Assembly (NCBI GenBank): GCA_947173955.1
Contig: CAMWHE010000003.1
Coordinates: 1-64,000, forward strand
DNA length: 64,000 nt
Reading direction: 5' to 3'
Source of the DNA: an uncultured Bacteroidales bacterium
GTDB lineage: Bacteria; Bacteroidota; Bacteroidia; Bacteroidales; Muribaculaceae
Part shown: positions 52,501 through 60,924 of the stretch, piece by piece
Position numbering within the stretch: position 1 is the first letter of the stretch
Layout: each line of letters opens with the position of its first letter
Made by a program: the position numbers and the translations under genes
The notes under the pieces: model-generated
The model's input: the letters and a program-made list of their open reading frames with translations, nothing else
What the model was told of the DNA's origin: nothing
Database searches by the model: none

Positions 52501-52800
52501 AATATTGTATTTGCAAGTAATATCTGATGAGAGAGCCACCTCTATAAAAGATTGAATTTTATCACCTTGTTGCTTACTTATTTCAAAATAATTGGGATAA
52601 ACATTTGAAGTGGAGTTATATTTATCATATAGATTATTCTGGTTGTAATTTTGGCATTTAGAGTCTACATTTACTTCTTTTTTTACAAATAATGCAAATA
52701 TTACCCCTATTGATATAGCGATACATAATCCTATGAGAAAGTATGGTACTATTATAGTAAACAATGATAAAATTAATATTATGAAGGATAGATTTTTCAT
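49570..52800 (-). CDS. sngA: TerB-N/TerB/TerB-C protein with N-terminal hydrophobic hairpin, Shango SngA-like
   Basis: 1076 aa; N-term 'LSFIILILSLFTIIVPYFLIGLCIAISIGVIFALF'; TerB-N-like 'PAWRHEYLMWLSGN...VEILMFYLYGCEIRMFID'; TerB-C-like 'WERSEVERLCKEHRLMLGAVLEQINDFAYEKVDDAVIEDDGENIYV'. Confidence 0.8.
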   Translation of the reverse strand: MKNLSFIILILSLFTIIVPYFLIGLCIAISIGVIFALFVKKEVNVDSKCQNYNQNNLYDKYNSTSNVYPNYFEISKQQGDKIQSFIEVALSSDITCKYNIINRIQLFHAQYWKKNNVYSTNLYDYILKTAGNRISTAKRDFVKRECTQVIQIITLLKNGTSNNDIVCTLLSSEKEQINNKIKAQRYETPTPKKYIKPEITTPAASQIIYELADLVPRIINGLAIQASRRNDDPVSETTTSSPANTSAKIDNLEKSRQNKSEEDLNTAIGVPYWEHMYVYSSNELRRASHLQRQFYHYFKMEFLNEHYLDIEENSNYAFILMYDLADDYKKHKDYALVKRQLDKLAENYPIVTQYINRTLLNVVSILNQENAENTLKSIDKSRGQLCQWIKSNEIIDIQGIKLTRGNFYVGKCFRLPDNVIRDNTYFGYKGTYIFGPVLNPDLPVGDSNSKNIFCSYNDMSPAWRHEYLMWLSGNVQASDVPVEILMFYLYGCEIRMFIDPQTKMSERKSILHDIISLYHSLNRNSTYNDRRVQQKLCDFIGNTIIKYFRETHEEFDINGILGDCSTYTNYYIAQKIANKRALSPEDAFDIAKEIYNITKLVPSIYTSVAQQYFMDNFMCLYQNLDLNFEIITKISSISYYYNYGFFNSEKVNLYYKIEALPNDLWNVHNAIRNCYWYVESKFRCFNQIKERYNGNETIAAIMALPDDIDVREHPKIQTLTVNIENKMLSENFLITPVDWLLTLWEYECKDDKSIHKIYADSIIRGLNRLGYGIVPNYDIDRKRFKIGDICVIYKNAEHYPLKSTIKYDRSDLFIKLASYIVLADKATDKDFVFVSQQLKSYNNTIGNHIHLTAVIRWRFMSKRPSIDKNIKSAIVSLTGEQQTKIGNALIQLACINGDINPKRIECLKKVLPLLGIESENIHSQIHRLLTDSDGFAVVEKKSDALEFTINGKPTYSQPSLPPNVIINPQKLRIFEQQTKAAQELLSNIFVEEDSTTSQNKETNDPTSSWLEILRMLLTKEVWERSEVERLCKEHRLMLGAVLEQINDFAYEKVDDAVIEDDGENIYVILDYKEQLI

Positions 52801-52956
52801 GGCTTAATATAGTCCAGCTAAATCAATGGGTTAGTACATACTGTCATAGTGGGGGTGGGCTCAGGGGTCTGGAACGAGAGAGAAAAGCAGAGAGAACTAT
52901 TTATGGACAAAGTTACAATTAAATGTCGGATTTATATAAGGGTTTAAGCGGCGATT

Positions 52957-53036
52957 ATAGCTAAGACAGCTTTTATAGCTAAGATAGCCTGGATGGCTGT
53001 TATAGCGGCAATAGCCGGGGCTGATAGCTTGGATAG
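52957..53036. repeat. 9-nt-period tandem array (consensus ATAGCTAAG), 3' flank of four-helix-bundle gene
   Basis: ATAGCTAAG|ACAGCTTTT|ATAGCTAAG|ATAGCCTGG|ATGGCTGTT|ATAGCGGCA|ATAGCCGGG|(GCTG)|ATAGCTTGG|ATAG. Confidence 0.85.
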
Positions 53037-53058
53037 ATATTATGGTTTATGTAGGGGG

Positions 53059-53613
53059 CTATTTTTGCTTGTCGCGGTAGTCGCGGCGAGCGCGATGCAT
53101 CTGTTCTTTGATGCCTCCGATCCGTAGGAAGTCGGATTTGACGAGTTCGATGAGTTTGCTGAGCATGGCGATGGTCTGATGGATGAGGGTGACGATGAGG
53201 TTGCAGAGTTCTTCGTCGTTGAGGCGCGGGATAAGGGCTGTGTAGTAGGCGGTGTCGTTTTCGCGTCGGCAGGTGTCAATGAGGCGTGCCATGCGTGGCT
53301 GCCGGAGATCCCAGATGGGTATGTGGCGCGTGCGCATGTAGTCAAGGTAGTCGTTGAGTAGTTCGTGAAGGCTGCCGCGTGCGACTCCGTACAGCTTGAT
53401 CTCGATCTCGGCGGATGCGGCGGCATCGGCTCGTCCCTCGACGATGTTCTGTTTACCGGAGCGGGCTGCCTGGAGCATCTGGTCGTAGGTGCGGTCGGAT
53501 TTTGATATGTGGGTCTGGAGGAAGTGGTAGGTAAGGTCATAGATTGCCTCGGACTTGCGGAAGGCGCGGAGAGTGCGGTAGGATGTCTTCGGGCGGGCAA
53601 ATTCCTGACTCAT
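53059..53613 (-). CDS. four helix bundle protein with suffix domain (S23/IVS-like family)
   Basis: 184 aa; 'SEAIYDLTYHFLQTHISKSDRTYDQMLQAARSGKQNIVEGRADAAASAEIEIKLYGVARGSLHELLNDYLDYMR'. Confidence 0.85.
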   Translation of the reverse strand: MSQEFARPKTSYRTLRAFRKSEAIYDLTYHFLQTHISKSDRTYDQMLQAARSGKQNIVEGRADAAASAEIEIKLYGVARGSLHELLNDYLDYMRTRHIPIWDLRQPRMARLIDTCRRENDTAYYTALIPRLNDEELCNLIVTLIHQTIAMLSKLIELVKSDFLRIGGIKEQMHRARRDYRDKQK

Positions 53614-53656
53614 ACCTGATTGTTTTTTTGACTGAGAAGTGGATGTTTTTTATATA

Positions 53657-53688
53657 GTAGCTAAAATAGCTAACATAGCTATTATAGG
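53657..53688. repeat. 9-nt-period tandem array (GTAGCTAAA|ATAGCTAAC|ATAGCTATT|ATAGG), 5' flank of four-helix-bundle gene
   Basis: direct reading of the sequence; same unit as the array at 52957. Confidence 0.8.
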
Positions 53689-53784
53689 AGGTTTGGCAAA
53701 GATACGAATTAATGTGGGAGTTTTGATTGGGACGGTTTGCTTTTTTTGCGTATCTTTGCGGATGATCACTCAGCATACATCTCT

Positions 53785-54585
53785 ATGGCAGCAAACAGCA
53801 AGGTGAAGCCAAAGAAGGCTCTCGGACAACATTTTCTTACGGATCTGTCGATAGCGGGCCGCATCGCGTCGACTCTGGAGGGCTATGAGGCTCTGCCAGT
53901 GATGGAGGTGGGCCCGGGTATGGGTGTGCTGACTCAGTTTCTGCTGCGGATGTGCCCGGATGTGACGGTAGCGGAGATCGATACGGAGAGTGTCGACTAT
54001 CTGAAAGCTCACTTCCCTGAGCTTGATGGCCGCATTGTCGCGGGGGATTTCCTACAGATCGATCTCCGGGAGTTTTATGGAGGTGGGAAGTGCTGTGTGA
54101 TAGGTAATTATCCGTACAATATATCGTCGCAGATCTTTTTTCACGTGCTTGACTATAAGGATGTCGTCGACTGCTGTTCGGGTATGCTCCAGCGCGAGGT
54201 GGCCGAGCGTCTGGCTGCCGCGCCGGGCACGAAGGCGCGCGGTATCCTGAGTGTGCTGCTTCAGGCGTGGTATGACGTGGAGTATCTCTTCACGGTCAGC
54301 GAGGCGGTATTCAATCCGCCGCCGAAGGTCAAGAGCGGTGTGATCCGGATGACACGCAACGGTGTCACCGATCTGGGCTGCGACGAAAAGCTGTTCAAGA
54401 CTGTTGTCAAGACCACATTCGGGCAGCGCCGCAAGACGTTGCGCAATACGGTCCGACCGCTTCTGCCGCCCGGTGCTCAGTTGCCGCCCGACTGTCAGCT
54501 CGGCGCGATGCGCCCGGAGCAATTGTCTGTAAAAGAGTTTGTTGAACTAACCAATATCGTCGACGCTCTGCGCGCCGGCCGCTGA
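53785..54585 (+). CDS. ksgA: 16S rRNA (adenine(1518)-N(6)/adenine(1519)-N(6))-dimethyltransferase
   Basis: start MAANSKVKPKKALGQHFLTDLSIAGRI; 'VMEVGPGMGVLTQ', 'VIGNYPYNISSQIFFHVLD'. Confidence 0.97.
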   Translation: MAANSKVKPKKALGQHFLTDLSIAGRIASTLEGYEALPVMEVGPGMGVLTQFLLRMCPDVTVAEIDTESVDYLKAHFPELDGRIVAGDFLQIDLREFYGGGKCCVIGNYPYNISSQIFFHVLDYKDVVDCCSGMLQREVAERLAAAPGTKARGILSVLLQAWYDVEYLFTVSEAVFNPPPKVKSGVIRMTRNGVTDLGCDEKLFKTVVKTTFGQRRKTLRNTVRPLLPPGAQLPPDCQLGAMRPEQLSVKEFVELTNIVDALRAGR

Positions 54586-54589
54586 ACCG

Positions 54590-55960
54590 ATGAAAGAGTT
54601 TACACAGGAATATCTCGAGAAGCTCCGCGACATCATCGCCTCGCGCGATGATAAGGCCGCGCTGGCCGAACTCGAGGATATGCACCCGGCCGACATCGCC
54701 GAGCTCTATCAGGAGCTCGACCTTGACGAGGCCGAGTATCTATATAAGTTGCTGACTGACGAGACGGCGGCTGATGTGCTCATGGAGCTCGACGAGGATG
54801 AACGCCGCAAGCTGCTCGCCGACATGCCGGCTGAGGATATCGCGCGCCAGATCGACTATCTGGACACTGACGAGGCTGTAGACCTCATCCAGGAACTCGA
54901 CGAGGAGGAGCGCGACGAGATCCTCTCCCACATCGACGACGTGGAGCAGGCAGGCGACATCATCGACCTGCTGAAATATGACGAGGACACGGCCGGCGGC
55001 CTTATGGGCACAGAGATGATCGTCGTCAACGAGAACTGGTCGATGCCGGAGTGTATCAAGCAGATGCGTATGCAGGCCGAGGAGATGGACGAGATATATT
55101 ACGTCTATGTCGTCGACAATGAGAACCGCCTGCGCGGCATCCTCCCGCTCAAGAAGCTGATCACCCACCCGTCGGTGTCGAAGATCAAGCATGTCATGGA
55201 GGAGGATCCCGTGGCTGTCAAGGCCGACACACCGATCGATGAGGTGGCCCTCGACTTTGAGAAATATGACCTTGTGGCGATGCCTGTGGTCGACTCCATC
55301 GGGCGTCTGCTCGGCCGTATCACGGTCGACGACGTCATGGACGAGGTACGTGAGTCGAGCGAGCGCGACTATCAGCTGGCATCAGGTCTGTCGAGCGACG
55401 TCGCGGCCGACGACACTGTCTTCGCTCAGACCAAGGCGCGTATCCCATGGCTGCTGATCGGCATAGCGAGCGGCATCCTGGCGTCGCTGATTCTGACCGG
55501 CTTCGAGAGTCAGCTTGAAGCCGTGACGGCGCTGGCCCTCTTCATCCCGATCATCGGCGGCACCGGCGGCAATGTCGGCGTGCAGGCGTCGGCTATCGTC
55601 GTGCAGGGTCTGGCTAACGGATCGCTGGATATCAAACAGTTCGGCTCTCAGCTGGCCAAGGAAGTGGTCATCGGACTGCTCAATGCCACCATCCTGAGTG
55701 CCGTCATATTCGTCTACAATCTCATAATGCTTCCCCATGACTTTGCCGTCACGATATCGGTAGCCGTGTCGTTGTGGGCCGTCGTGATGTTCGCCACCAT
55801 ACTCGGCACTGTCGTGCCGCTTACACTCGAGAAGCTGAAAATCAATCCGGCTCTTGCCACAGGCCCGTTTATCCAGATCTCCAACGACATCGTGGGTCTG
55901 ATACTCTATGTCAACATCGCAACCTGGTTCCTCAACCATCTGAGCGGTACCTCCCTCTGA
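54590..55960 (+). CDS. mgtE: magnesium transporter MgtE
   Basis: 456 aa; MgtE-N, CBS pair, five-TM 'PIIGGTGGNVGVQASAIVVQGLANG'. Confidence 0.97.
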   Translation: MKEFTQEYLEKLRDIIASRDDKAALAELEDMHPADIAELYQELDLDEAEYLYKLLTDETAADVLMELDEDERRKLLADMPAEDIARQIDYLDTDEAVDLIQELDEEERDEILSHIDDVEQAGDIIDLLKYDEDTAGGLMGTEMIVVNENWSMPECIKQMRMQAEEMDEIYYVYVVDNENRLRGILPLKKLITHPSVSKIKHVMEEDPVAVKADTPIDEVALDFEKYDLVAMPVVDSIGRLLGRITVDDVMDEVRESSERDYQLASGLSSDVAADDTVFAQTKARIPWLLIGIASGILASLILTGFESQLEAVTALALFIPIIGGTGGNVGVQASAIVVQGLANGSLDIKQFGSQLAKEVVIGLLNATILSAVIFVYNLIMLPHDFAVTISVAVSLWAVVMFATILGTVVPLTLEKLKINPALATGPFIQISNDIVGLILYVNIATWFLNHLSGTSL

Positions 55961-55982
55961 ATTCGCGTGTGAAGATAATATA

Positions 55983-56014
55983 AAGCCCGGGGCTGTGTGA
56001 GCTCCGGGCTTTTC
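55983..56014 (+). terminator. Rho-independent terminator after mgtE
   Basis: AAGCCCGGGGCT gtgtg AGCTCCGGGCTTTT. Confidence 0.85.
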
Positions 56015-56129
56015 TGTGATACTTTATCTTGATTTATCAGAAGTCAAGATCTAATTTAACGTGGGTTTTCTTATATCGAACTCACATTAATTAATTCAAA
56101 AGGTGTGGAGACCTGTTTCGTTTTATCCT

Positions 56130-56289
56130 GACATTCAGGTCTTGGCCAACCCTAACACGAATAAAACAACGGCGCCCCACACCCATGCCATATGCAGTAA
56201 GCCGATCGGCTTGAACACATACGCATCAGATGCAGGTGCTATTGATTAATTATCTTCGTGTTTGATTCAGACGGCCAAGTTTGAATGTC
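56130..56289. ncRNA. candidate structured RNA, 6S-RNA-like architecture (strand unresolved)
   Basis: five nested collinear helices: GACATT/AATGTC, CTTGGCC/GGCCAAG, ACACGAA/TTCGTGT, ATGCCATATG/CATACGCAT, AGCCGATCGGCT, with a 23x28-nt central internal loop; no ORF. Confidence 0.55.
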
Positions 56290-56409
56290 AAAGACAATTT
56301 TCTAATAACACCTTATTCTAAAAATAAGATGGGCCGGGACTCTTCCGCAGCCCAATCAGTTACAAATTTATAAGAAATTTGGGGAAGTACAAAATGGGTG
56401 TTTGGAGAG

Positions 56410-56451
56410 GGAAAAGGAAACGGCCGTGTCAATGGGGATTGACACAGCCGT
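56410..56451 (-). terminator. Rho-independent terminator after pckA
   Basis: + strand ACGGCCGTGTCAAT GGGG ATTGACACAGCCGT; minus-strand tail TTTCCTTTTCCC. Confidence 0.75.
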
Positions 56452-56481
56452 CGATGTGGTGTTAAGAGTATGTCTTGTGGA

Positions 56482-58092
<1,611 letters not shown>

Positions 58093-58273
58093 TGTTGTAG
58101 TTAATAATATGTATGTTAGTTAAATATGTTGATTTTTCGTTTTGGTTGGCGGGCGTTGTCGGTGTCTTCTTTTCCAAGTGCAAAGATAATCAGGATTTGG
58201 GATTTTAAGGGTATAAATAGGGAAAAATTTCGTTAATTTGTGAAATTTATTGTAATTGACTGGGCTTTAGGGG

Positions 58274-58309
58274 ATTAATTGGGCTAATTGGACTAATTAG
58301 GCTAATGGG
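58274..58309. repeat. 9-nt-period tandem array (consensus RCTAATTGG)
   Basis: ATTAATTGG|GCTAATTGG|ACTAATTAG|GCTAATGGG in the pckA-GH35 intergenic region. Confidence 0.75.
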
Positions 58310-58323
58310 ATTCTAAAGCAGGC

Positions 58324-58352
58324 AAAAAAAGCTCCCAGCGAGCTGGGGGGCT
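58324..58352 (-). terminator. Rho-independent terminator after GH35 gene
   Basis: minus strand CCCAGC tc GCTGGGAGC TTTTTTT. Confidence 0.75.
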
Positions 58353-58384
58353 GCCGGGAGACTGTCAGGGGAAGTAAGTGTGGA

Positions 58385-60754
58385 TTATTTCTTGAAAGGT
58401 TGGTCGGAGATGTAGACGCGGAAGTCTTTGATCGACTGCGGGGCGTCGGCCTCCATGCGGGGGAGATACTGGAGTGCGGTGATGGTGCGCTCGGCTCCGA
58501 GGTCGATGACGATAGTGTGGGGGAAGGGTTCGCCTTTGACCGTGCGCCAGTAGGTAGACTCCTGAAGGTCGAAGATTTTGTCGCCGGAGCAGTTCTTGCG
58601 GTCTACTTCCTCGGAGTCGGCGTAGTAGATGGTCCAGGGCTCTCGGGACAGACGCTGACCGTTCTGGTCGAGCAGGTAGAATTCGGCGATTGCGGCTCGG
58701 TCGCCACCGTCGTGGGCGTTGAGTGCTTCAAGGGCTACATAGCGGCCGGTGACGGGCTCTGAGAAGGCTATTTCCTGCCATCCGTTGCCGGCGGCGAATG
58801 TCTCGCTCATGACGGGGGTAAGGCCTGCGAGGTCAAGTGTCTCGCCCTCTTCGCGATGGGTCAGCGGGCGGGCTACGAGGAGCTTGTCGAGCTCGGGCGT
58901 CTTGCGGCCTTCGACTTTGAGGTCGCGGGGGCCGAGGATGTCGAAGATGAGGATTTCATTCTCGCCCTTTTTGAGCCAGCATCCGGGCATATAGAGGGTC
59001 TGCTGGGGACCGATCTCCCAGATGCGTCCCATGGGATGGCCGTTGACATAGACGAGGCCTTTGCCCCATGTCTCGAAGTCGAGGAATGTGTCGGCGGGGC
59101 GGCTTACATTGAATGTGCCGCGATAGACTCCGCGCGGGGAGCGGCCTGTGGAGTCGGGGGCGGCTGCTTCGGCTGCGGGCTTGTAGTCGAGGGAGGTATA
59201 GAATTCGTAGGTGTCCGGCAGGCAGTAGATCTGCCAGCCTTTGAGGTCGCAGGTGAAGGGGCGTCCGTCGCGGTCGATGGTGAGCTCGACGCGGTCGGTG
59301 ATGCCTTTGAAGTCCTTGATGGCGCGGCCAAAGTTGATTCGTCCCATGGCTTCGACGAGGATGTCGAGGGTGTCGCCGCGGCCTACGGCGGGGATGCGTA
59401 TCTGGCGGTCGCCGTTGCGGCGGTCGAGGGTGCCGATATAGTTGCCGTTGATGAATATCTGGGCGAAGTCGTGGGGCTCGTTGACGGTCAGGAGCGACGA
59501 TTCATCAATGGCGGGGAGGGTTGTGCGGTAGAGTATCGAGCCGAATCCCTGATCGAGCTCTTCCATGGTCATGATGTCGGCCGACTTGACCGGCTCGGGG
59601 AGGTTGCTGAAGATGTCGGCGACCTCGGTCAGCGTGAATGAGGGGATGGAGGTGGTACGGATGGCCGCGGGCACTTTCGGCTGCTTCTGCCCCTTGGGCA
59701 TATACTTGGCGAGGGCTTCGCGCAGGGCGTAGTATTTGGGGGTTGCGACGCCGCTCTCGCTGATGGGCGCGTCATAGTCGTAGGAGGTGACGTCGGGAGC
59801 GAAGCCGGGGGAGTTGGCGCCGGCCCAGTGGCCCCAGTTGGTGCCTCCGTGGGTCATGTAGAGGGAGAATGAAATCCCTTTGGAGAGCATTTCGTCGATG
59901 CCGGCAATCATCTCGTCGGCGGGGCGTGTCTCATGGTTGGCACCCCATTTGTCGAACCATCCGCTCCAGAATTCGGAGCACATCAGGGGGCTGTCGGGGC
60001 GCAGCTCCTTGAGATGGCGGAACTGCTCGTCGATATTGGCTCCGGTGCCGAAGTTCATGGTCCAGACGAGGTCGTTGAGGCCGTTGAGGGTAAAGTTGCT
60101 CGACCAGTCGCACTGGAAGAGGGTGACGTCGGGGTAGAGCTCGCGGAGCATATCGCGGATGTTGGCCACATATTCCTTGTCTTCGCCGTATGAGCCGTAC
60201 TCGTTTTCGACCTGGATCATGATGATCGGGCCTCCTTTGTCGGCTGTCAAGTTGCCTACCTGTTCGGCTACGGCCTCTTCGAATATCTTGACACGCTCAA
60301 GGAAGTAGGGGTCGTTCTCGCGCAGGGCCACGTCCTTATTCTTGAGGAGCCACCAGGGGAGGCCGCCCATCTCCCACTCGGCGCAGACGTAGGGGCCGGG
60401 GCGGAGTATTACCTTCATGTCGTTTTTCTGGCAGAGACGGATGAATTCGGCGAGGTCGTTCTGACCTTCGAAGTTGAATACTCCGGGCTCTGACTCATGT
60501 GCATTCCAGAACACGTAGAGGCATACGGTATTCATGCCCAGCGCCTTACACATCTGAATGCGGTGCTCCCAGTAGGGCTTGGGGATTCGGGGGTAATGGA
60601 GCTCGGCGGCTTTGACTACGAATGGCTCGTCGTTGAGCAGGAATGTGCCTTGGCCGGCGGTGAATGTGTCTTTGGATGCCTGCCGCTCAGCTGCAGTCGC
60701 GGACAGAGCCGTGAGCGACAGGGCTGCTGTCAGGGCGATGTTGATCAGTTTCAT
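58385..60754 (-). CDS. beta-galactosidase (GH35) with C-terminal discoidin-like domain
   Basis: ORF 58385..60820, start MKLINIALTAALSLTALSATAA; 'GPYVCAEWEMGGLPWWLL', 'IMIQVENEYGSYG', 'SEFWSGWFDKWG'. Confidence 0.95.
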   Translation of the reverse strand: MKLINIALTAALSLTALSATAAERQASKDTFTAGQGTFLLNDEPFVVKAAELHYPRIPKPYWEHRIQMCKALGMNTVCLYVFWNAHESEPGVFNFEGQNDLAEFIRLCQKNDMKVILRPGPYVCAEWEMGGLPWWLLKNKDVALRENDPYFLERVKIFEEAVAEQVGNLTADKGGPIIMIQVENEYGSYGEDKEYVANIRDMLRELYPDVTLFQCDWSSNFTLNGLNDLVWTMNFGTGANIDEQFRHLKELRPDSPLMCSEFWSGWFDKWGANHETRPADEMIAGIDEMLSKGISFSLYMTHGGTNWGHWAGANSPGFAPDVTSYDYDAPISESGVATPKYYALREALAKYMPKGQKQPKVPAAIRTTSIPSFTLTEVADIFSNLPEPVKSADIMTMEELDQGFGSILYRTTLPAIDESSLLTVNEPHDFAQIFINGNYIGTLDRRNGDRQIRIPAVGRGDTLDILVEAMGRINFGRAIKDFKGITDRVELTIDRDGRPFTCDLKGWQIYCLPDTYEFYTSLDYKPAAEAAAPDSTGRSPRGVYRGTFNVSRPADTFLDFETWGKGLVYVNGHPMGRIWEIGPQQTLYMPGCWLKKGENEILIFDILGPRDLKVEGRKTPELDKLLVARPLTHREEGETLDLAGLTPVMSETFAAGNGWQEIAFSEPVTGRYVALEALNAHDGGDRAAIAEFYLLDQNGQRLSREPWTIYYADSEEVDRKNCSGDKIFDLQESTYWRTVKGEPFPHTIVIDLGAERTITALQYLPRMEADAPQSIKDFRVYISDQPFKK

Positions 60755-60874
60755 GTCAGGGTAAAGGATTAAGGTTGTTGGGACTACAAATATACACTTT
60801 TTTGCTCTATTTCCTCCCAAGTAGCAAAAAATATGTTCCCCGGGGGTAGATTATGGACTTGAGTATATGCCAAG

Positions 60875-60905
60875 TTGCGTAAAAGCAATGTTTGAGTTAT
60901 ATTTG
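60875..60905 (+). promoter_or_regulatory. putative promoter for the glycosyltransferase gene
   Basis: TTG (60875-60877), 20-nt spacer, TATATTTG (60898-60905). Confidence 0.6.
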
Positions 60906-60924
60906 TAAAAAATCTCCCGTTGAG

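Noticed and set aside
53059-53613. Diversity-generating retroelement suggested by the Avd-like four-helix bundle
   Set aside because: No reverse transcriptase, template/variable repeat pair or target gene is present nearby.
54136-54151. Second parS candidate (TTTTTCACGTGCTTGA in ksgA)
   Set aside because: Only the central TTCACGTG matches; flanks diverge and it is inside coding sequence.
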